DNA of 64,000 nt from MH13 sp042140245 (GCF_042140245.1 NZ_CP159483.1:2852001-2916000); one strand, 5' to 3'; shown: positions 16,454-25,766, numbered from the stretch's first letter. Numbers and translations: made by a program. The notes: generated by a model from the sequence alone, not told the origin.

Positions 16454-17575
16454 GTGAGGCCTAGCTCTTTGTCCGCACAAGGCGATCTTCTTCACGTTGT
16501 CACCAATGATGATATTTCGGCCCAACGCGCTGCGTTTGGTCGCTTCATCATATGGGGCTCGTTTGGCTTGCTGGTGATCGTTGCGGCCTTTCAAACACTT
16601 GGTGTTATCGGACAGATCGATCAAACGTTCGAAACTTGGCGCCCTACCCTCTATGCCTATGTTTTGTGGGCGATATGTTTGTGCGCGGGCCAGGTTCTTG
16701 TGCGCGGTGAACAAGGCAAGCGCGTGCTGTTTGTACTCCCAGCCACCTTGTTTGTTGTCTCAATGGTGGTCTTTCCTTTGCTCTTTGGCTTGGTGATTGC
16801 CTTTTCCGATTGGAACCTTTCGTCACCTGACGGCCGCCAGTTCAACGGTTGGGACAATGTCCGGCAAATGTGGGCAGACCCGTTCTACTGGAATGCTCTC
16901 ACCAACATGGTTTGGTACACGCTAGCGATCTTGGTGGAGTATGCCATTGCCTTCGGCTTGGCGCTGCTTCTCAACAGCCAGATCAAAGCGCGCAAGTTTT
17001 TCCGTGTTGCATTCCTTCTGCCCCTCATGCTGTCGCCGGTGGCCGTGAGCTGGATGATTGGCAAGTCGATGCTGGAGGTGCGCTTCGGACCAATTTCGCG
17101 GTTTTTGCGTGAGATTGGTGTCGATAATGTCTCGTTCTTTGGCAACCCAGAGCTGGCGCGTCTAACAATCATGATCATGGATGCGTGGACATTCATCCCC
17201 TTCATGATGATCATGATCTTGGCTGGCCTTCAGGCTATCGCAAAAGAGGTCCAAGAGGCTGCAAAGGTAGACGGGGCATCAGGCTGGCGCGGCTTTTGGG
17301 AAGTCACCTTCCCGCTGATGCTGCCAGTTTCCATTACGGCCATCCTGATCCGTATCATTTTCAAGCTGAAGCTTGCCGATATCATCATCAATGTAACGTC
17401 CGGTGGCCCAGGTGGCGCTACCGACAGCGTGACGAGCTTCATTTTCCGCGAGTACCGCGATCGCTCCAATGTTGGCTACGGCACCATGCTTGCCATGTTT
17501 TACTTGGTGCTGATCGTGATCGCGATGACGATCCTCATGAAGCTTGCCGATCGCTGGATGCGACCGCAGCACTAG
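16454..17575 (+). CDS. Sugar ABC transporter permease (MalF type)
   Basis: 373 aa from a GTG. The start is uncertain, as several TTG/GTG codons follow and no strong ribosome site is seen. Two extra N-terminal membrane segments precede the core of six. The EAA loop that docks on the ATPase reads VQEAAKVDGASGWRGFWEVT near residue 265, and the C-terminal SGGPGGATDSVTSFIFREY is typical of CUT1 permeases. It sits in the inner membrane as a heterodimer with the next gene product, 5-8 bases downstream. Confidence 0.9.
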   Translation: MRPSSLSAQGDLLHVVTNDDISAQRAAFGRFIIWGSFGLLVIVAAFQTLGVIGQIDQTFETWRPTLYAYVLWAICLCAGQVLVRGEQGKRVLFVLPATLFVVSMVVFPLLFGLVIAFSDWNLSSPDGRQFNGWDNVRQMWADPFYWNALTNMVWYTLAILVEYAIAFGLALLLNSQIKARKFFRVAFLLPLMLSPVAVSWMIGKSMLEVRFGPISRFLREIGVDNVSFFGNPELARLTIMIMDAWTFIPFMMIMILAGLQAIAKEVQEAAKVDGASGWRGFWEVTFPLMLPVSITAILIRIIFKLKLADIIINVTSGGPGGATDSVTSFIFREYRDRSNVGYGTMLAMFYLVLIVIAMTILMKLADRWMRPQH

Positions 17576-17580
17576 GTGGG

Positions 17581-18501
17581 ATGATGAGCGAGCAAATCTT
17601 TCACGATAGCGAAAGTGACCTGGCCCACCGGGCAAAATGGTTCACGTCCAAGGCTCTGCTTTATGGCATCCTGATCGTTTGGGCGATTGTTTGCCTGTTC
17701 CCGATTTATTGGACGATCACCACATCCTTTAAGATGGCGCCCGACGTTATGCGCGGCAACATGATCCCTTGGGTTGACTATCGACCCGCTTGGTTGGGCT
17801 GGCGCTCTCTCGGTCTTTCTCCAGAAACTATCCTAGCAGAATCAACAGTTAGAGAGCAGTTTTTACAGCGATTTTTTAACTCAGTGATCACATCGCTATC
17901 AGCTTCGACCTTGGCGGTGGTGCTCGGCAGCTTGGCCGCTTACGGGCTGTCGCGTTTTTCCTTCAAGTTCGGTTTTATGCGCAACCAAGACATCTCGTTT
18001 TTCTTCTTGTCGCAGCTCATTCTTCCGCCAGTTGTTTTGGCCTTGCCGTTCCTGGTGCTCTACCGGGAGCTTGATTTGCTGGATACCCGCATCGGTCTCA
18101 TCCTGCTTTACACGCTCACAGTCCTGCCAATCGTCATTTGGATCATGCGTGATCAATTTGCTGGAATTCCAACTGAGCTGGAGGAGGCAGCCTTGGTGGA
18201 CGGGCTTTCGATTTGGCGCGCATTTGCGACCATCATCTTGCCAATCGCCCTGCCCGGCATGGTGGCAGCCTTCATCTTGTCTTTGGTTTTGACGTGGAAC
18301 GAGTACTTTTTTGCAGCTCTGCTCACCTCCACCCACGCCAACACACTGCCGGTGATGGTGGCCAGCCAGACCGGGTCTCAAGGGATCAGTTGGTGGTCGA
18401 TGGCCGCTTTGTCATTCGCGGCTATTCTTCCGCTGATTGTTATCGGCATCGCTCTTGAGCGGTTCATCATCAAAGGCATGGCCGCAGGCGCCGTTAAGTA
18501 G
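17581..18501 (+). CDS. Sugar ABC transporter permease (MalG type)
   Basis: 306 aa from the ATG at 17581 (an ATG immediately after is an equal choice, with AGGTGGG just upstream). Long open frame upstream of this point overlaps the first permease in another phase and is not coding. Six membrane helices are present, and the EAA loop is ELEEAALVDGLSIWRAFATI with the conserved glycine region near residue 200. The C-terminus FIIKGMAAGAVK is the usual end of MalG-type permeases. It is the last gene of the plus-strand transporter unit, convergent with the FGGY kinase gene 8 bases on. Confidence 0.92.
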   Translation: MMSEQIFHDSESDLAHRAKWFTSKALLYGILIVWAIVCLFPIYWTITTSFKMAPDVMRGNMIPWVDYRPAWLGWRSLGLSPETILAESTVREQFLQRFFNSVITSLSASTLAVVLGSLAAYGLSRFSFKFGFMRNQDISFFFLSQLILPPVVLALPFLVLYRELDLLDTRIGLILLYTLTVLPIVIWIMRDQFAGIPTELEEAALVDGLSIWRAFATIILPIALPGMVAAFILSLVLTWNEYFFAALLTSTHANTLPVMVASQTGSQGISWWSMAALSFAAILPLIVIGIALERFIIKGMAAGAVK

Positions 18502-18509
18502 CTCGCCGG

Positions 18510-20003
18510 CTAGGCCTGCAAACCGTAAGCAATATCTTTTGTCTGCTCATAGAGCGCTTTGAACAAAGGATAGTGTTTGTCGTGCGCAGCATGCCTGACC
18601 GATTTCACTGTGCGTTCAGCCGAGTTCCAATCGGGCAGGTCGGCTTTTATGACATCGCCCAAAGCCATTCTGGCAAGAAACGCATTGCCGTAACTTGCTC
18701 CAGTGGTGATCGAACATACGACTTGGTCTAGGCCTGTGAGGTCTGAGGTTGCTTGTAACCACAGTTCATTCTTGGTGCCACCGCCGACCGCGAGCAACCG
18801 CTGTGGCACTTGTCCAGCCTCGGCATAGGTATCTGTCACATGGCGCGTGCCCATCGCGATGCCCTCAATGACCGCGCGATAAAGGTCTCCACGCGAATGC
18901 GTAAGATCGAGGCCAAAAAACACCCCCTTGGCTTTAGGGTCATGGATTGGGGTGCGTTCACCAGAGAAGTAAGGCAGGCACAGCAAGCCTTTTGCGCCTG
19001 CCGGCGATGCGCTGGCTTCAGCTGCGAGTACCGAAAAGGCTTCCTCTTTGGAGAGGTCTTTAGCGAATTGGTCACGAAACCAGTGTGTCAGAGTTCCTGA
19101 TGTCGCCAGGCCGGCCATTGCCGCGTATTCGCCCTCAAAGAGCCAGGGCGCGTGCCACAGTCGCGGGTCAGAAAGCTGATTTTCGGTCACTGTGATGATG
19201 AAGATGGTGGATCCATACATCATCATCATATCGCCAGGGTTGAGCGTTCCAACGCTGACTGCCTCTGCTGCAGCATCAACGGTGCCACAGGTAACAGGCG
19301 TACCTTCCGCGAGGCCCGTCGCTTCAGCGGCTTGCGGCGTAACCTTGCCCGCAATCTCTGTCGACCACATCAGATCAGGGAGCATCGCCAGCGGGCAGAT
19401 ATCGGACTTCAAAGCGTCCGACCAGGCTTGCTGTTTGATGTCGTAAAGCGGAGCAGAGTTCGGCGCCGTGTAGTGGTCGATCACAAACCGCCCGGTCAAT
19501 TTGAAAGTCAGGTAACTTGTGGCGGTCAGGATTTTGTGAGTTCTGGCCCAAAGATCAGGATGGTTGCGCTTGAACCAGAGGATTTTTGGTCCAACGGCCT
19601 GGGATGTCAGAGCATTGCCTGAATGAGCGAGAATTGCCTCTTCACCAAGCTTGGCGTTGAGATCGTTGATCTCCTTGCTTGCTCTGGTGTCCACACCATA
19701 AAGCACACCGTTCATAAGCGGCGTGCCATCGGCGTCCACCGGCAGCATGCACGGTCCAATGGCAGATGTCGCAACCGCTTTGATGGCTGCCGGGTCGACA
19801 CCACTTTCCTTTAAAAGAGTCTTCGTGATGCGCACGAAGTCTCCCCACCAGTCTTCATCAGGGTGATGCTCCGCCCAACCAGCTTGAGGGACAAGCATTT
19901 TGTGAGGGTTGGTGGCCTGAGCAACAATCCCGCCCGTTTCATCAACCAGCACGCCTTTGGATTCAAAGGTGCCGATGTCGACACCCAGAGTGTAACTGGT
20001 CAT
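18510..20003 (-). CDS. FGGY-family carbohydrate kinase (xylulokinase-like)
   Basis: The ATG at 20003 gives 497 aa and overlaps the stop of the M42 peptidase gene (ATGA). The N-terminal ATPase fold starts YTLGVDIGTFESKGVLVDE. The second domain has CGTVDAAAEAVSVGTLNPGD, LLCLPYFSGERTPIHDPKAKG and LAVGGGTKNELWLQATSDL. It would phosphorylate a ketose or related sugar with ATP in the cytosol. Length and motifs are closest to xylulokinases, but members of this family act on many sugars. It is last in an operon with the BtpA/SgcQ-like and M42/SgcX-like genes. Confidence 0.88.
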   Translation of the reverse strand: MTSYTLGVDIGTFESKGVLVDETGGIVAQATNPHKMLVPQAGWAEHHPDEDWWGDFVRITKTLLKESGVDPAAIKAVATSAIGPCMLPVDADGTPLMNGVLYGVDTRASKEINDLNAKLGEEAILAHSGNALTSQAVGPKILWFKRNHPDLWARTHKILTATSYLTFKLTGRFVIDHYTAPNSAPLYDIKQQAWSDALKSDICPLAMLPDLMWSTEIAGKVTPQAAEATGLAEGTPVTCGTVDAAAEAVSVGTLNPGDMMMMYGSTIFIITVTENQLSDPRLWHAPWLFEGEYAAMAGLATSGTLTHWFRDQFAKDLSKEEAFSVLAAEASASPAGAKGLLCLPYFSGERTPIHDPKAKGVFFGLDLTHSRGDLYRAVIEGIAMGTRHVTDTYAEAGQVPQRLLAVGGGTKNELWLQATSDLTGLDQVVCSITTGASYGNAFLARMALGDVIKADLPDWNSAERTVKSVRHAAHDKHYPLFKALYEQTKDIAYGLQA

Positions 20004-21091
20004 GAGATCTCTCGTGATAAGGGAAAGTCTGGGCCAACGGCACTGATCGCGTGTGTCAGAAGCCTCTGAAGTGCTTCCAAGTCGCACACATCGCACATCT
20101 CATTGGCTGAGTGTGAATAGCGCATCGGAAATCCGACATCGATGCTTGCCACGCCATCGCCAAGCAACTGAACGTACGACAGGTCGGTCAGTACACCAAC
20201 CTGGGCTGAGCGTTGAAGAGGAATACCGTTGGCCATTGCCACATCCTCAATCAAGCGAACCATGGCAGGGTGCGGGATGACGCCGTTTAGCGTTCCGCGG
20301 CCATGAAAAGAATAGAGACTGATACCGGGCCCACCACCTAGTTCCATGTCACCACGATCAGCCATGTCTGGCGTGTCGCTGGCCAGCATCAAGTCAACCT
20401 GAATGGCAATGTCTGGCATCAGCCGTTGAGCTGCCACCACTGCGCCGCGCAAATTGAACTCTTCTTGAACGGAAAACAACAAGTGTACGGTTGGTCCACC
20501 AACACGATGGCTCAAAGCCCTGGCGACTGCCAGCAGCACCGCGCACCCTGCTCTGTCATCAACGCTTGTGCCAACGATCCGGTTCTCGCCCATCACGTTG
20601 ACCTGAGGTTTGTAGACGACGGGTGTACCGATTTGGATGCCGGCGTGTTCAGCATCCTTTTTGCTGGTGAAACCCGCATCAATCACCAGATCAGGTGCGC
20701 GCACCACATGATATTTCTCATCTGGCGCCGTTGCGTGATGGGCCTTGTTCGCAATGACCCCCGGGACATCTTTGCCCTCACCCACGCACAAAAGAACCGA
20801 CTGCGCAGCCAATGCTCGCTCGGGAACACCGCCAAGACGTTCGACTTTGATGAACCCATCATCTGTGATTTTGCGAACGATGAAGCCCAGCTGATCCATA
20901 TGGGTGAAAAGCAGTATGGATGGCGCGGCATCGTCACCTTGTAAAGTGGCAATGACGTTGCCCAATCGATCGGTTCGATGCGTCAGGCCGTAGCCGTCCA
21001 AACGTTTCCGGATGGCTTTGGCAACGCGCTCCTCATGACCCGAGAGCCCCGGTATCACCATCAGTGCTTCAAGATCATCACGAATGCTCAT
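20000..21091 (-). CDS. M42-family metallopeptidase-like protein (SgcX/FrvX type)
   Basis: 363 aa. All five di-metal ligands of the M42 family are visible: His (FTHMDQLG), bridging Asp (SVDDRAG), the Glu-Glu pair (SVQEEFNLRG, catalytic and ligand), Asp (ASDTPDMAD) and His (RYSHSANEM). Members are tetrahedral aminopeptidases or are annotated as endoglucanases; SgcX and FrvX of E. coli are in sugar operons with unknown roles. Its start overlaps the stop of the SgcQ-like gene (TGATG), and its stop overlaps the FGGY kinase start. The natural substrate cannot be told. Confidence 0.9.
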   Translation of the reverse strand: MSIRDDLEALMVIPGLSGHEERVAKAIRKRLDGYGLTHRTDRLGNVIATLQGDDAAPSILLFTHMDQLGFIVRKITDDGFIKVERLGGVPERALAAQSVLLCVGEGKDVPGVIANKAHHATAPDEKYHVVRAPDLVIDAGFTSKKDAEHAGIQIGTPVVYKPQVNVMGENRIVGTSVDDRAGCAVLLAVARALSHRVGGPTVHLLFSVQEEFNLRGAVVAAQRLMPDIAIQVDLMLASDTPDMADRGDMELGGGPGISLYSFHGRGTLNGVIPHPAMVRLIEDVAMANGIPLQRSAQVGVLTDLSYVQLLGDGVASIDVGFPMRYSHSANEMCDVCDLEALQRLLTHAISAVGPDFPLSREIS

Positions 21092-21894
21092 CAGCGCGCT
21101 TTCCTTGCGCGATCCATGAAGTCTTTTGCCCGATCTGGGTCAACGGCGTTCCAAGTATGCCCATCCACCTTCAGAGCAGACCCAACAACACAGCCATTGC
21201 CGATGGCAAGCACATCGGCGACCGTGTCGTGTTTCACTCCCGTGTTTGCAAGAACGGGCGTATCAGGCAAAGCGTTCTTCACACCCTCTAGGTCCTCCAT
21301 ACGCGCAGCTTCACCCGTGATTTGACCGGAAACAAGAACCGCATCTGGGATGGAAGAAAAAACAGCACTACGCGCGCGATCCGGCAAAGGACGTCGATCC
21401 AGGCTGTCAGCAAACTCTGCAGATACATTGTAAAGCATCAAAAGGTCTTTGCGTCCCAACCCATCGCGGTAACGCAGAGCCTTTCCCGCATCTGGAGCCC
21501 AAACGCCCATATCGCTGGCATAAGTTCCGGTGAAAATCTCACGACAGAAACTTGCGCCCGTTGCTGCTGCCAACGCAACCGTTGCCATAGGGTCCCAGAG
21601 CACGTTGACGCCAAAGGGCCTCGTGATCTCGGGTTTCAAAGCGCCAACAATCGCGGCCATGGTTGCTGTGGATGCCGTATCGACATCAAAGGCGTATGGG
21701 CGATCATTTTCATTGCCAAACATGATTGCGTCGAAACCGGCCTCTTGAAGCGCCTGAAGATCCTTTCGCGCATCGGTAAGCAGCTTGGTAAGCCCGCCCT
21801 CAGCATCATAAAGTGGTGAGCCTGGAAGAGCACCGAGATGGACCATCGCGATCACCGGCTTTTGGCTACCAAAGGTTTGGGTGAAACGATCCAT
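21091..21894 (-). CDS. BtpA/SgcQ-family TIM-barrel protein
   Basis: The ATG at 21894, after AAGGAC, gives 267 aa. It begins MDRFTQTFGSQKPVIAMVHL, then GALPGSPLYD, the BtpA/SgcQ family start. GFDAIMFGNENDRPY and RPFGVNVLWDPMATVALA follow, then ASFCREIFTGTYASDMGVW and PDTPVLANTGVKHDTVADVL. BtpA was linked to photosystem I stability in cyanobacteria; in enterobacteria SgcQ lies in a sugar operon of unknown substrate. A phosphate- or sugar-binding TIM barrel of unproven activity is all that can be said. First gene of the SgcQ-SgcX-FGGY operon, divergent from the aldose dehydrogenase, with the operator between them. Confidence 0.88.
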   Translation of the reverse strand: MDRFTQTFGSQKPVIAMVHLGALPGSPLYDAEGGLTKLLTDARKDLQALQEAGFDAIMFGNENDRPYAFDVDTASTATMAAIVGALKPEITRPFGVNVLWDPMATVALAAATGASFCREIFTGTYASDMGVWAPDAGKALRYRDGLGRKDLLMLYNVSAEFADSLDRRPLPDRARSAVFSSIPDAVLVSGQITGEAARMEDLEGVKNALPDTPVLANTGVKHDTVADVLAIGNGCVVGSALKVDGHTWNAVDPDRAKDFMDRARKAR

Positions 21895-21961
21895 GTGACG
21901 TCCTTTTCTCGGCTTCTCTCTCGCGCGACTGCTCACAAAACGGTAGGCGCGCCCGACTGTT

Positions 21962-21978
21962 TATACTAGCATGTTAGC
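21962..21978 (+). promoter_or_regulatory. Operator overlapping a -10-like box
   Basis: ACTAGCATGTTAGC at 21965-21978 matches the 14507 palindrome at 12 of 14 positions. It overlaps TATACT (21962-21967), a likely -10 for the aldose dehydrogenase gene that starts at 21995. Binding here would block transcription, consistent with repression. Confidence 0.65.
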
Positions 21979-21994
21979 AATGCGGGAGACTTTG

Positions 21995-23035
21995 ATGCAA
22001 TTGACCACACCACTGAAAACACGGCACTGGGATCGCCTGGGCAATGGCGGCCTGACCTTCACTGAACTTGGTTTCGGGACGGCGCCGATTGGCAATCTAT
22101 ACAAAGCGGTGAGCGATGATGATGCCCATGCGGTGCTTCAGCGTTCCTGGGACGCCGGGGTACGGTACTACGACACGGCGCCGCTTTATGGGCTTGGGCT
22201 TTCAGAAACCCGTTTGAACCGCTTTTTGCGCGATAAGCCGCGTGATTCCTATGTGCTTTCCACCAAAATCGGGCGTTACTTTAAAGTCACCACACCAGAT
22301 CAGCGCGATTGCATCGGCAAGTTTTTTGACGTGCCCGCCCGCAAAGAGATTTACGACTACACCTATGATGGCGTGATGCGCTCGGTTGAGTTTTCGCTGG
22401 AACGTCTGGGCATTGACCGCATCGATGTCCTGTTTGCCCATGACTTGGACATCTTCAATCATGGGAGCCAAGAGGCGCTGGACGCAAAGATCTCTGAGCT
22501 GATGAATGATGGCGGCTACAAGGCACTGTCAGAGATGCGCGAGCAAGGCGTCATCAAAGCCTTTGGTGCAGGGGTGAACGAGTGGCAGAGCTGCCAGACT
22601 TTGGCCGAGCAAGGCGATTTTGACATTTTCCTCTTGGCGGGTCGTTACACGCTTTTGGAGCAAGAGGCTCTGGAAACATATCTGCCGCTGGCTGAACAGC
22701 GAGGCATCGGCATGGTTATCGGCGGGCCTTACAATTCGGGGGTTTTGGCAACCGGACCCAAGCCAGGTGCCTTCTTCAACTACGATGTGGCACCGCCCGA
22801 GGTGTTAGACAAAGTTGCTCGTATTCAAGCTGTTTGCCAGCGTCACGACGTGCGCATGGTCGACGCAGCGTTTCAGTTCCCTCTCCGTCACCCAACCACG
22901 GTGTCCGTGATCCCGGGCGGACAAGGAATGGCCGAAATGGAATCCAATCTTCAGGCCTCTCAGGCCGAGATACCCCAAACACTTTGGGACGATCTCAAAG
23001 CTGAAGGTTTGATGCGCGATGATGCACCGGTTTGA
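21995..23035 (+). CDS. Aldo/keto reductase, D-threo-aldose (L-fucose) 1-dehydrogenase type
   Basis: The ATG at 21995, after GGGAG, gives 346 aa; an upstream ATG at 21971 lies inside the operator and is rejected. AKR tetrad: Asp60 and Tyr65 (YYDTAPLYG), Lys91 (STKIGRY) and His149 (FAHD). IFLLAGRYTLLEQEAL is the segment I associate with the L-fucose/D-galactose 1-dehydrogenase branch. The reaction would be L-fucose + NAD(P) to L-fucono-lactone, the entry step of the oxidative pathway. It is followed after 15 bases by the lactonase gene, so the two first steps are co-transcribed. Confidence 0.87.
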   Translation: MQLTTPLKTRHWDRLGNGGLTFTELGFGTAPIGNLYKAVSDDDAHAVLQRSWDAGVRYYDTAPLYGLGLSETRLNRFLRDKPRDSYVLSTKIGRYFKVTTPDQRDCIGKFFDVPARKEIYDYTYDGVMRSVEFSLERLGIDRIDVLFAHDLDIFNHGSQEALDAKISELMNDGGYKALSEMREQGVIKAFGAGVNEWQSCQTLAEQGDFDIFLLAGRYTLLEQEALETYLPLAEQRGIGMVIGGPYNSGVLATGPKPGAFFNYDVAPPEVLDKVARIQAVCQRHDVRMVDAAFQFPLRHPTTVSVIPGGQGMAEMESNLQASQAEIPQTLWDDLKAEGLMRDDAPV

Positions 23036-23050
23036 GGCGGCAAAGCTGTG

Positions 23051-23887
23051 ATGATCGATGCTCATCAGCACTTTTGGAACCCGGCGCGCGGTGACTATGA
23101 TTGGATGCCAATGGACAACGCCATTTTGGCGCGCTCTTACGGCCCCGCTGATCTAACACCACACCTCAAGCGCCACGAGATTGATGCAACGGTGTTGGTC
23201 CAAGCTGCCGCGACAATCCAAGAGACGGAGTACATGCTTGGTATAGCCGATGCGACGCCGTTCGTTGCTGGCGTGGTTGGCTGGATTGATTTTGAGAAGC
23301 CGGAAGACTTGGCACAACTGAAACGACTGGCCAAGCATCCGAAGTTCCTTGGCGTCCGCCCGATGATCCAAGACATCCCCGACGATGACTGGATGCTGCG
23401 CGATGATATCCAATGGGCCTATGAAGCTTTGTGCGAGCTTGACCTATCCTTTGATGCCTTGGGTTTCCCACGTCATCTGGCCAACTTTCACACCCTTCTC
23501 ACGCGTTATCCGAAACTGCGCGTGGTGGTCGATCACTGCATGAAGCCACAAATCCGAGATCACTCTCCAGAGACGTTCAGGTTCTGGGCCGACGGCATGG
23601 CCAAGATAGCCACTGACACCAATGCCTTCTGCAAATACTCAGCGCTTGTCACCGAAGCCAGTGAGGGTTGGACTGTGGATGATTTGCGACCCTACGTAGT
23701 GCATGTGTTCGAGGTGTTCGGACCAGAGCGGATGGTTTGGGGATCAGATTGGCCCGTTTCGCGTCTGGCGCGTGGATATGATGATTGGCGCGCGGCCGCA
23801 TTAGAACTAACCACTCATTTGAGCGAAGCGGAAAAGGCTGCGGTTTTTGGCGGAAACGCCAAAGCCTTCTATCGGCTGGATGTTTGA
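23051..23887 (+). CDS. Amidohydrolase, L-fuconolactonase type
   Basis: 278 aa from the ATG at 23051. It belongs to the COG3618 amidohydrolase branch: IDAHQHFWNP at the N-terminus with the metal-binding HxH, LGVRPMIQDIPDDDW, VVDHCMKPQIRD, and WGSDWPVS with the catalytic aspartate near residue 240. The group contains sugar lactonases such as L-fuconolactonase and L-rhamnono-lactonase. It would hydrolyse the lactone made by the preceding gene product to L-fuconate. Its end overlaps the convergent PfkB gene by 19 bases. Confidence 0.88.
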   Translation: MIDAHQHFWNPARGDYDWMPMDNAILARSYGPADLTPHLKRHEIDATVLVQAAATIQETEYMLGIADATPFVAGVVGWIDFEKPEDLAQLKRLAKHPKFLGVRPMIQDIPDDDWMLRDDIQWAYEALCELDLSFDALGFPRHLANFHTLLTRYPKLRVVVDHCMKPQIRDHSPETFRFWADGMAKIATDTNAFCKYSALVTEASEGWTVDDLRPYVVHVFEVFGPERMVWGSDWPVSRLARGYDDWRAAALELTTHLSEAEKAAVFGGNAKAFYRLDV

Positions 23888-24783
23888 GCGAGCGTTTGAA
23901 CCATTTCATCGGTGATCAATGCGCGTTCTTCAACCGGCGTTGAAACATGCATAGCAGCAGCTGCCGAGGCATAACGCACCCCTGCGGCGAGTGATTGCCC
24001 CCTGCAAAGAGCAACCGTTAGAGCGCCGATGAAGGCATCGCCCGCCCCGTGGCTTGAAATGACTGACACCTCATGAGCCGGCAAGAACTCTGCACTGTCC
24101 AAGTCAATGAACCAAAGACCTTGATCGCCAAGCGTGACGATCACAGCACACCCATAGTTGGCGGCCAGTTGAAGCACGGCTGCCTTGCCGTCCAAGGTTT
24201 TAGCGGAAAGGCCAAGCAAGTCTGCCGCTTCCACACGATTGACGACCAGGCAGTCGAGTTGACCGGCCAGATCGGAACCGAGAGGTCGCGCTGGCGCTGC
24301 GTTGAGCAAGACGCGTGCACCAGCACGCTTAGCTTTCTCGGCAATGGTTTCGTTTGCCGCTAGCGGCAGCTCGTTTTGCAGCACAACCCACTGCGTTGGA
24401 GGCGTAATGGCTATGGCATCAGCATCAAGCTTTTGATTGGATCCTGATACAATAACGGCTCCATAGCCACCATCTGGCAGGCTGATGGCAACACTCATTC
24501 CGGTGGGCGTTTCAACGCGCTGCACCTGATTTGTCGCGACACCAGCGTCAGCCAAGATGTCCAGTGCTTGATCACCTGGAGCATCGCTCCCAACACATGC
24601 GGCCATCGATATACTGGTCTTGTCATGTTTGGTTAGACGGCCCGCGGCAACAGCTTGGTTCCCGCCTTTTCCACCAAACGCATAGCGAACGGCACTGCCT
24701 GGTAAGGTCTCATCCAATCGAGGAAGAGAAGGCGCATCAACAATCACATCATGGTGGATGGCCCCAACAACCAGGATGCTCAA
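23869..24783 (-). CDS. PfkB-family sugar kinase (second copy)
   Basis: 304 aa. The ribokinase-type N-terminal signature FGGKGGNQAVAAGRL is near residue 36, LNAAPARPLG in the middle, and SSHGAGDAFIGALTVALCRG with the catalytic aspartate near 245. It differs strongly from the kinase at 11277-12209, so the two probably have different substrates. Its start overlaps the stop of the TIM-barrel isomerase gene (ATGA), which in turn overlaps the regulator gene; this places isomerase product and kinase in one step series. Confidence 0.87.
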   Translation of the reverse strand: MSILVVGAIHHDVIVDAPSLPRLDETLPGSAVRYAFGGKGGNQAVAAGRLTKHDKTSISMAACVGSDAPGDQALDILADAGVATNQVQRVETPTGMSVAISLPDGGYGAVIVSGSNQKLDADAIAITPPTQWVVLQNELPLAANETIAEKAKRAGARVLLNAAPARPLGSDLAGQLDCLVVNRVEAADLLGLSAKTLDGKAAVLQLAANYGCAVIVTLGDQGLWFIDLDSAEFLPAHEVSVISSHGAGDAFIGALTVALCRGQSLAAGVRYASAAAAMHVSTPVEERALITDEMVQTLAQTSSR

Positions 24784-25766
24784 ACCGGGCTCCGGTAGAG
24801 CGCCTCGCCCACGATTTGTAAGCTTTTTGTCGCGTCCTGCTGGGCAATAGCAGCAGCCAAACTGCTGTCACTCACCAGCTGCGCTGCAGTTGCTCTTAAG
24901 CGCTCAGCCATGATGATGTTGGTCTCCGCCTCCGCACATGGGTCCAAACCGCCATGATCGGGGAAGGTGTCGAAATAGATTGCACCATCATAGCCAGCCC
25001 GCTCCAGCTCAACAAAGAGCTCGAGTGTCTGCATTGGGTGAACTGAGCCAACCATCAGACCATCATCGCGCTTGCCGTAGCCATCATTGAGATGGACGCC
25101 CAGCAGTTTGCAATGGCGAACAATCAGATGAGCAGTGTGAGCTGGCATCTCATCGGCGTAAAGAACGTGGGCGAAATCCAACGTGACACCCAGGTTGGTT
25201 CTGTTTGCTTCTTTCACAGCCAACAAGGTGGTGCCGATGTCTGGCATAAGAGCATAGGCCCGTGGCTCATTGGGCTTGTACTCGATCGCAATATCAATGG
25301 CTTGATTGTGGTCACAGACCTCTTGAATGGCCTCAATCGTGGTGTCCCACATGGCCTTATAGTCGCCCTGGAATGCGTAGTCGAAACCATCTTGCCCCAT
25401 CCAAAGGGTCATCAGATTGCCGCCCATATGTGCCAGCGTATCCAATCCTTTTTTTGTGATATCCACGGCAGCGCGTCGGACAGTTGGATTGGGGTGTGTG
25501 AAGGCTCCAAGACGGAAGCCTGGATCGGTGTAGTAGCGCATCGCCAGGCCGTTCAGCGCCATGCCGCAGTCTTCCAACACCCTCATCATTTCTTCGGCGC
25601 TATGGTGATCAAAATGATCGGGATAGTTGAGGTCGGCGGCATTGAGACCCGGCACCGTGGACGCGCGTCGCAGCATGTCCTCAGCGCTTGGTTTACCTGG
25701 CAAACCCGTTTTGAAGGCGTTCAGGCGGGCTGCATAGCGCGGCGCGTTCGGCCGGAGAATGGTCAT
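24780..25766 (-). CDS. Sugar-phosphate isomerase/epimerase-like TIM barrel
   Basis: 328 aa of the AP-endonuclease-2 / xylose-isomerase-like TIM-barrel family. Blocks include YPDHFDHHSAEEMMRVLED, AIDIAIEYKPNEPRAYAL (metal-binding Glu), NLGVTLDFAHVLYADEMP (Asp/His), LLGVHLNDGYGKRDD (His) and AIYFDTFPDHGGLDP with a final acidic pair. Zinc- or manganese-dependent isomerisation of a sugar is likely, with the substrate unknown. Coupled by ATGA overlaps to the GntR regulator upstream and to the PfkB kinase downstream. Confidence 0.82.
   Translation of the reverse strand: MTILRPNAPRYAARLNAFKTGLPGKPSAEDMLRRASTVPGLNAADLNYPDHFDHHSAEEMMRVLEDCGMALNGLAMRYYTDPGFRLGAFTHPNPTVRRAAVDITKKGLDTLAHMGGNLMTLWMGQDGFDYAFQGDYKAMWDTTIEAIQEVCDHNQAIDIAIEYKPNEPRAYALMPDIGTTLLAVKEANRTNLGVTLDFAHVLYADEMPAHTAHLIVRHCKLLGVHLNDGYGKRDDGLMVGSVHPMQTLELFVELERAGYDGAIYFDTFPDHGGLDPCAEAETNIIMAERLRATAAQLVSDSSLAAAIAQQDATKSLQIVGEALYRSPV

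Noticed and set aside
17185..17580. Upstream extension of the MalG-type permease frame
   Set aside because: It overlaps the MalF-type gene in another phase and is not membrane-like.
21971..21994. ATG at 21971 as start of the aldose dehydrogenase
   Set aside because: It lies in the operator just after the -10-like box; the ATG at 21995 has GGGAG at the right distance.
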